DNA from: Septoria linicola
Lineage: Eukaryota; Ascomycota; Dothideomycetes; Mycosphaerellales; Mycosphaerellaceae
Assembly (NCBI GenBank): GCA_024114885.1
Contig: CP099422.1
Span: 248,001 to 312,000, forward strand
Reading direction: 5' to 3'
Length of the DNA stretch: 64,000 bases
This document shows, piece by piece, positions 23,501-35,767 of this stretch. Below the pieces are notes generated by a model that had not been told where the DNA came from, did not search any database, and saw nothing but the letters and a program-made list of their open reading frames with translations. How positions within the stretch are numbered: position 1 is the first letter of the stretch; every line of letters starts with the position of its first letter. The position numbers and the translations under genes are program-made.

Positions 23501-26250
23501 CGCGCTAGCCTTATTAGTTAATATCTTCTCTAGATATAACTAAATCCTACTCGATAAATCCTATAGAGACCTTATAGGCTTTGATTTACTACTAGGCCTA
23601 TTACGGTAGACTACGTTACTATAAGGAGCTACGAATTCTATTACCTAGTTCGTTCGTATTATTAATTAAGTGCTTATAGAGTATATCTCGTATAAGGTAT
23701 AGCCGTTCCTTAATAATATTAGTATTAAAGAGCCTAAGACGAAGTACGATAGTAAAGAGGTTAAACCTAGCCTCTACTATTACGTTATTAAACATATTAT
23801 AGCTATAGACGACGTTCTCTATAATATAGAACGAGCTAATATAACTATAGCTTTTAATAAGCTATAGCTTTATTACGAATAGTTAGTAATCGTTAGTTAC
23901 CTTACTAGTATCGATAGTCGCTATCTAGACTTCGTAAGAGTAGCGAAGATTAAGAAATAGCCGACGCTAGAGAATTAGAAGGAGGTTCGAATCTTCCTTA
24001 GCGTAGTTACGTACTACCGCGTCTAGGTTAAAGGTTTTACGATTATCCTTACTCTACTCTTTAAACTCTTATAGAAGAATACTAAGTTTTAATAGACTAC
24101 TAAATACTAACTAGCTAAAGACGTCGTCTTAAAGGTACTAGTTTCAGCCCTAGCCCTAGTTACTCTTAACTATAGAGAAAGAGCGAGACTTATTATCGTA
24201 GGCGTAGATTCGAGTAGTAAAGGTTAGAGATATACGCTTTCCTAATATAATCGAGACGAGCTACTTCTCTACTATCTAGTTCGATATAAGTCCGGCCTAT
24301 TTAACCTAGTAGAAGTTAAGTATAATACTAGAAAGCGCGAATACCTTAGTATACTAAAGATATTAAAGAAGCTAAAGCTATAGCTATTCGGAGTATACTT
24401 CTAATTAGAGATTAATATAAATACCCTCGTTTACTAGCTTAATAAGGCTACCTCTAATTTACCGAATATAGTAATAACGCGCTAGCTAGTATAGATCTAC
24501 CTCTTCTACTTTAATATTATATATGTTCCTAGTAAGAAATATATAGCTCTAGATTCGTTATTAAGGAAGCCTACTACGTCTAAAGATATAGAGGCTATAG
24601 AATAAGAAGAAGACGTAGATCTAATAATTAATAAGTAATTCTTCGATATCTTTTACGTTAACGCTTTCTCTATATAGGTAATTTAGAGCGAGCTACCTAT
24701 AATTAATAGAATCTACTCTTAAAAGTTAATAAATATCGCTTTCGTACTTATACGAATATAAAGACCTAAGAGAGTTTCTAATAACGAGTATAAGTAGTTA
24801 AGGAAGAAGTATCGGCTATTTTATATTAAGAATAACTAGCTCTAGCGTTAAGAGCGAGTAGCTAGACCCCTATAGCGAGTTATTAATAAACCTAAAGCGC
24901 GAGCTTATATTATTAAGGTATACTACTATAAGAACGGTTACTATAGCGCTAAGTAGACGTATAATCTTATCTAGAAACGATAGTAGTAGGATAGGGTCTA
25001 GGCTTAAATCTCGCTCGCTATTCGGTAATATACTATTTATAGTCTTTAGTATAGACGATAGGTACCTAGAGAACTATAGATCCTACTCTAAGTTACGGTC
25101 GGCTAGAGGTAGTATATCGATAGCTTATATATCTTAAAGAACTGTTCGTTAATAGTTATAAACGAATCTCTATCGCGCTAGCTAGAAGTACGTATATTCT
25201 AGTACCTAGCGAAGAGTATCTCCTTAGTATAGATAGTAAGGTTTATATAGGAAGAGATCTTTTACTAGTAGGGTACTACTATAGAAGTTATCCTCGATAA
25301 CTATAAGACTAACCTTAGTAACGTAGAGAAGCTACTACTATCGTATAGTATTAAACGTATTAATATTTCGCTATACTACTCTTAGTCTAATACTATCGTT
25401 AAAGTTAGCTATAAAACGATATTAGACGCTTACTTAAAGCTCTCTAATAGCAGCCTTTATACGATTCGCGACTATATTCTAGTAGTTCTATAGACGGAGA
25501 GAACGATAATAGTCTCTACTACTAGCCTAATACTATTAGAGGTAATAATTAGATATAACATAGTACTACTAATCGAGCTAGAATACCGTACCTTCTAGAT
25601 TATAGATTAAGGTAAGGTTAAGACTAGAGTAGAGCTTCTTACGATTCGAGCTTAAAGCCTAGAAGCTATAGAAACGACTATAGAAGAAGAACGACTACGT
25701 TAATAGCGTCTCTAAGAATAGAACAAGGCGTACTTCGATAAACATCGCTATATAGACCTTACTATACTAAAGGAAAGAGATCTCGTATTAGTATACTACT
25801 CTAAGTTAAAAACTAGCTTCTCTTATAAGCTTACGTTTAGGTAGGAAGGCTTTTTTAGAGTATCTAAAGTATTATAGAGAGGTATATTATATAAGCTTAA
25901 GGAACTAGATAGCTCTAAATAGGAGTATATCTATAAGAGGATAGATCTTAAGAAATATATCTTTCTATAAGAAAACCTAAAGCTAGTTCTAGATTAGGTC
26001 GAACTAGAAGAAGTACTACTACTAATAGAGAAGGTTATAGAACTAGGCCTTCTACCTAGGTATAAGTATCCGTAGATCTTTATTAGTAAGCTATTAGTAA
26101 TAACTTAAGAAGAAAGAAAGAGTTATATACGCTAGCTACTAACGAAGCTTAAAGAAGAAGTAGAAGACTTAGTAAGCTAAAGGCTAAAACTAGCCTAGTA
26201 GAGCTAAAGAAGTAGAAATTTAATTAACCGAGTTTACGAGGTCTATCTTA
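20556..26250 (+). pseudogene. B polyprotein: end of Gag, protease, RT, RNase H, integrase
   Basis: One long frame with TAG/TAA as Gln/Trp. A protease-like segment is near 21640 (LEVLIDTFS). RT is at about 23350-24000, with NVAQKFNQVTIRDSNLL, then GFSKDF, LRQTTLxQGATNSI and FLNNISIKEPK, where FIDDI has become FLNNI at 23706-23720. RNase H begins near 24200 (VGVDSSSKG). Integrase is near 24850-25600. A final RIDLKKY-type tail follows the LxELD motif. The motifs fit the abundant gypsy subgroup of ascomycetes with FIDDIxVKGPK in RT. No chromodomain is seen. Confidence 0.85.
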
Positions 26251-26343
26251 CTCTTTGAAAAAAAACAAGATCTAAAAATAATTAGCTATAAGTATATAAC
26301 GAAAATACGTTATTACGTAAACTATACCTAAGGCTCTAGACTC

Positions 26344-26484
26344 GACGTTTTTCGTAGAAGTTCTTTCGACTCTACCTACCTATTAGGCGTAGTAAGCGAT
26401 AGTATAGGAAAGGTTACGGACTATATAGTCGCTTACTACGCCTAATAGGTAGGTAGAGTCGAAAGAACTTCTATAAAAAACATC
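26344..26484. repeat. large inverted repeat (hairpin) in B
   Basis: Arms 26344-26399 and 26429-26484 are near-perfect reverse complements (56 bp each; core AGAAGTTCTTTCGACTC... and complement), separated by 29 bp. Both arms retain CpG. It could be an RNA structure, a replication or terminator signal, or a small foldback insertion. Confidence 0.9.
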
Positions 26485-26659
26485 TAATATTAGCTAGCTT
26501 ACTAATCCTTTTTAAGTAGATAGGATTAACCGAGCGCTATAGTCAGATATTTACGTTTACGTAATAGGGACTTTATAGACGATACTTAATTAGGGGTATA
26601 AGCTAAGATCTAGCTACTAAAGCCTAGCCTCTACTATAAAAGAGCTAATCTTCCTAAGA

Positions 26660-26930
26660 TCGTACTATCCTAAGCGCTTCTTTTATTCCTAGAGCTACTA
26701 TTAAGCTCTAATCTAACCTTCCTAAGTACTTCTCTTAGTCCTAAAGCTACTATTAAGCTCTAATTAGAGCTTCCTAAGCTTATAATTTACTAGACTAGTA
26801 TAAATCTAGCTAAATCTTAACTATTCTAAGTACTTCTTTTATTTCTAGAGCTACTATCGAGCTCTAATCTAAGCTTTCTAAGCTCCTCTTTTACTAGATT
26901 AGTAGAAATCTAGCTAATCCTAACTATCTC
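26660..26930. repeat. imperfect direct repeats in the B spacer
   Basis: Several degenerate copies of a unit containing AGAGCTACTATTAAGCTC and CTTCCTAAG with CTTTTA, for example at about 26690, 26750 and 26850. No coding frame accompanies them. Confidence 0.55.
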
Positions 26931-28248
26931 GACGCTATTTTCTATAGCTAAGATAAGTATCTATATAGCTAGTTACTCTTCTAAGTTTAACTTTTAAGTA
27001 TAGATTCTATATCTACTAGTTAACCTACTATCCTACTCCTTTTTCTAAGTCCTAAGCCTACTATCGCTATAAAAGTTAGCTATCTCGAGCTACTTTCTAC
27101 TACTAGGTCTCTAGAATCTAAGCTAGACCTATAATCCTAAAGCTCTTTTCTACTAGCGATTTCTAAGATTAGTACTACGATCTGTCTTCCTAGAGCTCTT
27201 TTCTATTACTAATTAGCGAAGTAAGATAATAATTTTCTATCCTAAGAGCCTTTCTACTAATAATTTTCGCCTAACTAAAGAAATTACTAAAAATATTAGT
27301 TTCTAGTAGAGAATTCTTAAAGTTTAAGGTTTTTCGACTTATATAAAAGTAGAGAAGCTTAAATCTTTAGCGATAGCAGCTCTAATAGCTCCTTTCTAGC
27401 TATTAATTATAGCGCTAGCGGTCTCTTACGATATAGAAAGCGCGATCTAGTAAGTCGACTAGGTATACGAAAAATAAGACTCTTTTAAGTTAGTAGGAGT
27501 AACGATAATAGTATCTAAGTCTTAGTCCTTATTAGTAATAGTAAGGTATATACTATAGTAGTTAGTAGTAGCGTTAGTAGTATACGATAGCTACGAAAGC
27601 GTTAAGGTAAAGTAAACTTTTAGTTATCTTTTTAAACGATAACTAAAACCTTATATAACTAAGCCTCGCGTATAGACTCCTAATCCTAATAGTAGTTACG
27701 CTACTATAATAAAGTATATAATTAGACTACTTTTACGCTCTAAACGATCTCTTCTTTCTTATTAACTATTTATTAGTTACTATAGAGCCTTACTTCTATT
27801 AAGTTCGATTCTTATCTTTCGTTACTACCTAGTAACGCTATATAGCTATTTATATACGTAAGCGGTAACTAATATAATAGAAAACTCTATAACCGGTTAC
27901 GCGCCCGACCCTCCTCGCTATCTAAGTTACTCGTTACTAGTTACGCGCTTTATATCGCCTTAAGCTACTAATACGACTAATTAAAGACGTTCTCTTTCTC
28001 TATCGCGTATAAAGAATAAGACTTCCTCTTTCTAGCGTTCTTTAACGCCTAAACGCTTATTAAGACTAGCGCTTTCGCTTTCTACCTCGCCTATTCGAAG
28101 TCTTATATAAGAACTACTTAGATAAGAGTCTCTAAAGAAACGACGAAAGATAGCTTCTTTAAGTTCTATATAAGATATAGCGCTCGCTCGTACTAATCGC
28201 GAAGGCTCGCTCGTTAGTTTCTAGGCCTTTAGTAGACCTCTTACTAGT

Positions 28249-31200
28249 ATAACGAACCTTGATAATACTACTAAAGCTATTCTGTCGCTAGAGATACTAT
28301 AAGACTAAGAGGAGAGCGTCGACTTAGTACTTAAGTAAGTTAAGGAAGTAAACGATAGGATAAAGATCGGTATATTTAACTTCTTTAAACGCCTCTCTAC
28401 TAAGATTTTACTAAAGTATCTTAATACGTAGAGCGTAAAGCGCGATAATATAAAGAAGATACGCTAAGAAGGCTAAGACTTAGTAAAGGAGAGAAACTTA
28501 ATTTAGTAGTAGCTATATATAGAGTTTAGGTATAAGTAAAACTTCTCTTTTCTTAACTAAGTCTTATACGATAAAGAGATACTTAGGAACCTTCGTTAAT
28601 AGTTAAATAAGTATAAAGGCGTCTTTAAAGAGAGCGAGCCTAAAGACTAGGTTTTCTTAGTATAGTAAAAGTAAGATCGTTTCTATTAGTAGATAGCGAA
28701 TATATTCTCTTATAGCTAGTATTTTTAGCTATAGAGGAGTAAGAAAACTCCTAGCTCGTAAGGCTTAGGCTTTATTAATATAAACTTAGATAAGAGACGC
28801 TACTAGAATAAGTTTAAGGAGAAGCTCTCGTAGATCGACGTCTTTAGCTATAAGATAAGAGAGGTACGCCTAGAGGTAGGCTATAAGCTTAATTAGTATA
28901 GATTTATAGTTAAGCTTACTAAGAGAAAGCGTAAAGGAGAGACCTTTAAAGAACCGACTTATATGTTCCTAGTAGTAGAGAGATAGCTCTTAATATCCTA
29001 TAGACTATTACCTCCTCCTAGAAACCTAAGACCTAATAGACGTTCCTCTTCCTCTACGCCTAAGAGTCTATCCTTATCTAGTCCTACTCGAAACTCTAGT
29101 TAAGAAAGAGAAGGAGAAGGTAATTTACTTACGACTCTAGAGCCTCGTCTTAGAGATTCTATATCGCCTAGTACTATATAGAGGCTAAAAGCTTAGTTAG
29201 AGAAGTTAACGCTAAGCTCTATAAAGAAGCCTACGTCTATCCTTCGTAAGAGCGAGAGGCTTACTAGAATTCGCGCTAGAGAAACTATTATTAACTCGAT
29301 CGAGACTTCTCTTATACTAAGCGCTTTAAGTAATAGCGATCCTATATAAGACTAAGTATTACCTACGACGGAGCTACTACTAGGTCTATAACGCCTATCG
29401 CTAATCGTACTAGAAGATAATAATAGAATTAAGCTAGAGAGCGACTTAGAGCCTAATCTACGTTACTAGGCTTATATAAAGGATAGTATTACCTTTAAAG
29501 TCTATTACTATATAATCGTTAGTAGAGCTCTTAAAGAAGTCGATAATATCTAGAAGAAGAAGAAAGTAGCTAAGAGCTACGCTTTAATTAATATTCTTCT
29601 ATACCTTAGCTAGCCTCTTTATAAAGAATATATAACTAAGATAGGTAATACTATAGGTTTAAAGCTACTAAAGACAGCTAACGTAACGTATACCCTCTAC
29701 TAGCGTATTATTTAGATAGGTAGTATAGCCGATCTCTAAGCCCTTATCGCCTAGAATACTTAAAACTAGACGTAGTTTAAGCTAGAAGCGAATACTTTCT
29801 TCCCTAAGCTAGTAGGATACTCTCGTCGTAGTAAGAAAGGTACTAATACTTAGGAACTAGAGAACGATATTAACGCTCTAATATACGAGATAGGAGGAAG
29901 CTATCTTAGACCCTTTTAGTTCGTAGTAACCGAAGTAGACTTGAAGGTTACTTCTAACGTCTATTAGAGAGCTTAGGAGCTCTTAGACTATAATAGTAAT
30001 AAGGGTACCTAGACCGATTATAGCTTCCTCTTTTATTCTCCTTCTACTAGAGGCCTATTTTAGATCCTAGACTCTTTACTCGAAGCTATACGGTATAAGT
30101 TTATAGTATATCGATAGTATAATATAGCTATTAGTTAGTATAGTTAGTCTCGTAGTATATAGTACTCGCTATCCTAATAGCTTCTTCGCTAATATCCTTT
30201 ACTATAGCTATACTAGCTAGTTACTACTCCGTATACGACTATTAAGTACGTAGCCTACCTATCTACTATCTTTTATATCTTTAACGATAAGGCTAGTTCT
30301 AACTATCCTAATAGCTTCTAGTATATTACCTTAAACGAGAATATACTACTTAAGAAGAAGAGGCTTAATTAGGTTTAATTTACGATCTCTCTAGACGATA
30401 CTAGCGATAGAAGACGACTTTTACTAACCTTAGACACGATTAGTAACGAGCTCTTTAACTCGAAGGAGGTAAAGTAGCTAGCGAGGCGTATTATCGCTAA
30501 TAAGTAAAGCTATAGTATAGGCTTCGTCGAGACTATACCTCTAGTAATTACTAACGAAATAAAAGCTAATCTTAAGCTTAGTTAGAAGAATCCTTATACT
30601 AATACGGGCTCGCTAGTTATTTCGTACCCCTATATCCCTTAGTAGTATACTCGTATAGGCGAAGAGTATTATATAATTCTAATAGTATTTCTAGCCTACT
30701 CTAATAGTTATACGTTAGACGAGCTACCTAATAGTAATTACGTTAACGTTTCTACGATCTATAGCGTATATCTCTATCGCGAGTAGATACTCTTTATAGC
30801 TTCTAGTACTATATACTCTATACGAGCGATAAAACCTTTTACTATAAAGGTACTACTAACCGGCCTAGGCCTGATTTCTAACGCCTTAGTAGACCGAGTT
30901 CTATAGGCGGATTAGGTAGTAAGTATAGAAATAAAGAAGCTCTTTAGTATAAGTAAGGAGGAGTTTAAGGTCTATATAGCTAAATAGTAGACTATAGCTA
31001 AAGCTTAATTCGATACCGCGTACGCTATAGCTATAGATATTAAAGAGTATATATTTAGTAAAGCTAGTTTTATAAGCGTAGATAGTAACTTAGAAGTATT
31101 AGTATCGAAGAAGAGAGAGGCCGTTCCTAAGAAGGTCTCTAAGGATATAGTAGAAGAGTAGTAGCTAGCGAATAATAATCGGATCTAAGAAGATGTTTTT

Positions 31201-31349
31201 AATAGTTATCGTTAGAAAAGGTAACTATTTAATAGGCCTCTAATTAAAAGTTTAATAGACTTTAATAGAAAAACTAGCTAGTTTTAAGTAATTCTAAGTA
31301 AGATCTACGAGTAGTTAGGTATCTAGTTAGATACTAAGGAAGAGAGGAT
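28249..31349 (+). pseudogene. B extra ORF (about 1,000 codons), function unknown
   Basis: A single frame, without indels, runs from a probable ATG (now ATA, 28249) to TAA near 31224, or into the LTR if that TAA was CAA. The same frame phase is kept at 28249, 30331 and 31141. N-terminal third: basic, then Pro/Ser/Arg-rich (LLPPPRNLRPNRRSSSS; THE segment SSPTRNSSQEREGEG). Middle: helical, Leu/Tyr-rich. End: acidic/basic with KKREAVPKKVSKD. No RT, integrase, protease or clear envelope features (no obvious signal peptide or C-terminal membrane segment). I do not recognise it. It lies downstream of integrase, where env-like genes sit in some LTR elements, but nothing supports that identity. Confidence 0.7.
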
Positions 31350-31629
31350 TAGTAAGGTAAAGGCCTACCTATATACTATACTTAGTAGTTTTAGTATAAA
31401 AGTAAGGTAGTAGCTCGTTTCTAAGATAGAAAATATTTACTCTACTTAATTAATTTAATGTCCTATAGTCCTAGTATAGGCTCTTAGTCCTAGAACTACT
31501 AGTTTAAGCTCGTTACTACTAGTTAATATACGTATTATAAGACTATTACTCTCTAAACAGGTCTTGTTCTATAGCGACTACTCTTATACCTACCTAGGGG
31601 GTTAGTATTAGAGTAGTTATTATCTATTA
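31350..31629 (+). repeat. middle LTR of B
   Basis: 280 bp, same ends as the outer two LTRs. On its right there is no primer site; instead the sequence jumps directly to the extra ORF at the equivalent of 29321. Confidence 0.9.
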
Positions 31630-33658
31630 GTACTTTAGGTAATAGCGATTCTACGTAAGACTAAGTACTACCTACGATAGAGCCGTTACTAGGTCCGTAA
31701 CGCTTATTACTAATCGTACTAGAAGATAATAGTAGAATTAAGCTAGAGAGCGACTTAGAGCCTAATCTATACTACTAGGCTTATATAAAAGATAGTATTA
31801 TCTCTAAAGTCTACTACTATATAATCGTTAGTAGAGCTCTTAAAGAAGTCGATAATGTCTAGGAGAAGAAGAAAGTAGCTAAGAGCTACGCTTTAATTAA
31901 TATTCTTCTATACCTTAGCTAGCCTCTTTATAAAGAATATATAACTAAGATAGGTAATACTATAGGTTTAAAGCTACTAAGGACGGCTAACGTAACGTAT
32001 ACTCTCTACTAGCGTATTATTTAGATAGGTAGTATAGCTAATCTCTAAGCCCTTATCGCCTAGAATACTTAAAACTAGACGTAGTTTAAGCTAGAAGCGA
32101 ATACTTTCTTCTCTAAGCCTATAGAACGTACTCGTTATAGTAAGAAGAGTACTAATACTTAGGAACTAGAGGACGATATTAACGCTCTAATATATAAGGT
32201 AGGTAGAAGCTACCTCGGACTCTTTTAGTTCTCCGCGATCGAGGTAGACTTAAAGGTTACTTCTAACGTCTATTAGAGAGCTTAGGAGCTCTTAGACTAC
32301 GATACTAATAAGAGTACCTAGACCGACTATAGCTTCCTCTTTTATTCTTTTTCTACTAGGGGCCTATTTTAGATTCTAGACTCTTTACTCGAGGCTATAC
32401 GGTATAAGTTTATAGTATATCGATAGTATAATATAGCTATTAGTTAGTATAGTTAGTCTTACGGTATATAGTACTCGCTATCCTAATAGCTTCTTCGCTA
32501 GTGTCCTCTACTATAGCTATATTAGCTAGTTACTACTCCGTATACGACTATTAAATACATAGTCTACCTATCTACTACCTTTTATATCTTCGATAATAAG
32601 GCTAGTTCTAACTACTCTAATAGTTTCTAGTATATCGCCTTAAACGAGAATATACTACTTAAGAAGAAAGGCTTTAATTAGGTTTAGTTTATAGTCTCTC
32701 TAGACGATACTAGCGATAGAGGACGACTTTTACTAACCTCTAACGCGGCTAGTAATAGGCTCTTTAACCCTAAGGAGGCGAAGTAGTTAGTAAGGCGTAT
32801 TATCTCTAATAAGTAAAGCTATAGTATAGGCTTCGTCGAGACTATAGCTCTAGTAATTACTAACGATATAAAAGCTAACCTTAATCTTAGTTAGAAGAAT
32901 CCTTATACTAAAGCGAGCTCGCTAGTTATTTCGTACCTCTACCTCCCTTAGTAGTATACTCGTATAGACGAAGAGTATCGTATAATTCCGATAGTATTTC
33001 TAGCCTACCCTAATAGTCGTATATTAGATAAGCTACCTAATAGTAATTACGTTAACGTTTCTACGATCTATAGTATATATCTCTACTACGAGTAGATACC
33101 CTTTATAGCTTCTAGTACTATATACTCTATACGAGCGACAAAATCTTTCGCTATAGAGATACTACTAACTAGCCTAAGCCCGATTTCCGATACCTTAGTA
33201 GGCCGAGTTCTATAGGCGGATTAGGTAGTAAGTATAGAAATAAAGAAGCTCTTTAGTATAAGTAAGGAGGAGTTTAAGATCTATATAGCTAAATAGTAGA
33301 CTATAGCTAAAGCTTAATTCGATACTACCTACGCTATAGCTATAGATATTAAGGAGTATATATTTAGTAAAGCTAGCTTTATAAACGTAGATAGTAACTT
33401 AGAAGTATTAGTATTAAAGAAGAGAGAGGCTATTCCTAAAGAGATCTCTAAGGATATAGTAGAAGAGTAGCGTCTAGCGAATAATAATCGGATCTAAGAA
33501 GATATTTTTAGTAGTTATTATTAGAAAAGGTAACTATTTAATAGGCCTCTAATTAAAAGTTTAATAGACTTTAATAGAAAAACTAGCTAGTTTTAAGTAA
33601 TTCTAAGTAAGATCTATAGGTAGTTAGGTATCTAGTTAGATACTAAGGAAGAGAGGAT
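31630..33658 (+). repeat. tandem duplicate of the B 3' end (partial extra ORF)
   Basis: Matches 29321-31349 base for base with no net indel (offset 2,309 throughout), differing mostly by transitions. It therefore carries the C-terminal two thirds of the extra ORF a second time. The duplication must predate the RIP that mutated the two copies separately. Confidence 0.92.
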
Positions 33659-33938
33659 TAGTAAGGTAAAGGCCTACCTATATACTATACGTAGTAGTTT
33701 TAGTATAAAAGTAAGGTAGTAGCTCGTTTCTAAGATAGAAATATTTACTCTACTTAATTAATTTAATATCCTACGGTCCTAGTATAAGGCTCTTAGTCCT
33801 AGGGCTACTATTTTAAGCTCGTTACTACTATTTAATTAACGTATTATAAGACTATTACTCTCTAAACAGGTCTTGTTCTATAATAACTACTCTTATACCT
33901 ACCTAGAGAGTTAGTATTAGGGTAGTTATTATCTATTA
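33659..33938 (+). repeat. B 3' LTR (280 bp)
   Basis: Preceded by the purine tract AAGGAAGAGAGGAT and followed by the ATAT target duplication and A1 sequence. Confidence 0.92.
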
Positions 33939-35491
33939 ATATTAAGAAAGCTATCTATAAGTTATTATTATATAATAAGCTAAAGAAGGTTATCTAGAGA
34001 ATAGGTAAGTAGCTTTAGAGGATAGAAAAGTCTAGAAAGCTTCTAAAGAAAGGATTCTTAGCCTAGGAGTCTAGTTCTAGTTCTAATTCTAGAACTTACT
34101 CTAGTTCTAGAAGTAATAATAATTCCCTATTAGAAGATAATAACTAAGATAAGTTAGCCTATTCTATAATTAAGGCTAAAGGCAAGTTATTACCTTAAGA
34201 ATAGCTCTTAGATTCCTATATCTTATTCTATATAACTAACTAACTATCTTTCTTTAGATTAGTAAAGCTACTAAGGAAGAAAGTATAGATTAAGATAGGA
34301 GGAGGATACCTCTATATAACCTACTCTAGACTAGTATAGATAAAGAGAATCTTAGAAGGAGAAGTTCTACTTAATAAGATACTATTTATTCCTAATCTTA
34401 GAGTAAATCTTATATTATAGGATTAGTTTAGTAAGTAATTTAGAGTCTAGAAGCCTAATTTTACTCTTACCTCTCTAGATAGCTAAATAGTTATAAAGAC
34501 TAAGCTAGTTAGAGGTATTCTATTTATTAGTAAGATATTATCTCTCTTATAGGAAAAGTTATATTACTTACTATATAATCCTATAGAGGTTAATAATACC
34601 TATACTACTCTATTAGAGAAGGATCTAAAATAGTAGGAGCTATAGTATAGAAGATTTATATACTTTAGAAGAGGGTTACTCTTAAACCTTTATAAAGTTA
34701 CTAACCTAAAGGAAAGAATTCTAATTCCTAACTAGGAAGAGTATAAGTATAGGATCTATATAATAGGTAAGATAAAGAAATACCTAGGTAAGTCTATTAA
34801 GAGAAGACCTAAAAGATTAGCCCTTATATTAGTAGATATTTATAGACTATTACTATTATTAGTAAAAGGTTTTATATAGTAGCTTAAGATTATTAATAAT
34901 TTCTTAAGAAAGAAATAGGTATTTCTACTTAAAACTAGATTAGATATACTAACTACTCTTTAGAACTAGAGGATTAAGGTAGAAAGGTAGTTAGTAGTAC
35001 TCCTTAAGTCTATAAGGGCTAATAATACTAGAGAGATTACTACTTTAATTAAATAGTAGAAGAAGGACTTTAGAATTACTCTTAAGCTAACTAAGGCCTA
35101 TAATTTACTCTAGAATAGAGTAGTTAAGAGGTCTATCTAAATATTAGAGGCCTCTATTAGAGTAATACTTAAAGAAAGTAAGATACCTATTAAGTTTTAA
35201 CTAGAAGCTCTTAAAGTATAAGTATATATAAGGAACAAGCTCCTAAATAGACCTAATATTAAGAGATTTAAGCTCTTACCTAATAAAGCTTTTAATAGGA
35301 TTAAACTAATAGTCTCCTATCTTAAAATATAGAGATATAGAGCTATAGTATATATAGATATAAGAGTATAGCCTTAGTAGGTAAGAAGTAATAAACTAAT
35401 AAATAGAGGAAAAGATACTATATTTATTAGATACTATAATAATATAGTAAAGATATAGAAGTTCTAGGAGCTAGATATAAAGGCTATTAAG
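33939..35491 (+). pseudogene. A1 copia polyprotein: protease and integrase part
   Basis: Second A1 segment. It continues the Gag/zinc-knuckle end, protease (about 34200) and integrase core, and is cut again at 35491 by A4. The frame joins 4959 on the left and 56345 on the right. Confidence 0.85.
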
Positions 35492-35767
35492 TGTTAAAAG
35501 TAGAGAGCGTATTATATACTATATAATATTAAGGAGGGTATAGCGTAGTAAAGAAGAATAGGAGATTAATCTCGAACTAACTTATATATATAGTATAGTA
35601 GTAATATACTAGGAACTAAATACAAAGTTAATTAAGTTAGTTATCTAAGAAGAGAAGAAGAGAAGTAAGATATACCTCTTACTAAGCCTTAGGTAGATGT
35701 CTTAGGTATCTAGAACTATACTTAAATATCTATATCTAGACTAACTATCTAGGATATATTCTTAATA
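35492..35767 (-). repeat. A4 3' LTR (276 bp)
   Basis: On the plus strand it begins TGTTAAAAG, one of the few unmutated TG termini, proving the original TG...CA ends of the family. Confidence 0.95.

Larger units (their letters stand above)
26251..28248 (+). other. B spacer between integrase and the extra ORF
   Basis: About 2 kb with no convincing plus-strand frame. It contains a 56-bp-arm hairpin at 26344-26484 and imperfect direct repeats at 26660-26930. A minus-strand stretch at about 27890-28215 stays unusually open and may be coding. Confidence 0.5.
4960..33938 (+). mobile_element. Ty3/gypsy element B (very long, with extra ORF and duplicated 3' end)
   Basis: B is bounded by 280-bp LTRs (4960-5239 and 33659-33938), with a third identical-length LTR at 31350-31629. 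TSD is ATAT (possibly 5-6 bp because the flank is repetitive). Removing A2 (7494-20550) leaves about 15.9 kb; removing also the 2,309-bp tandem duplicate of the 3' end leaves about 13.6 kb, much longer than a standard 6-8 kb gypsy element. Order: LTR, leader, Gag, protease-like region, RT/RNase H, integrase, about 2 kb non-coding with a large hairpin, a roughly 1,000-codon extra frame, purine tract (GGAAGAGAGGAT), LTR, partial repeat, LTR. Confidence 0.88.

Noticed and set aside
28249..31349. Retroviral-type envelope gene in B
   Set aside because: Position fits, but there is no convincing signal peptide, cleavage site or C-terminal membrane segment; left as unknown.
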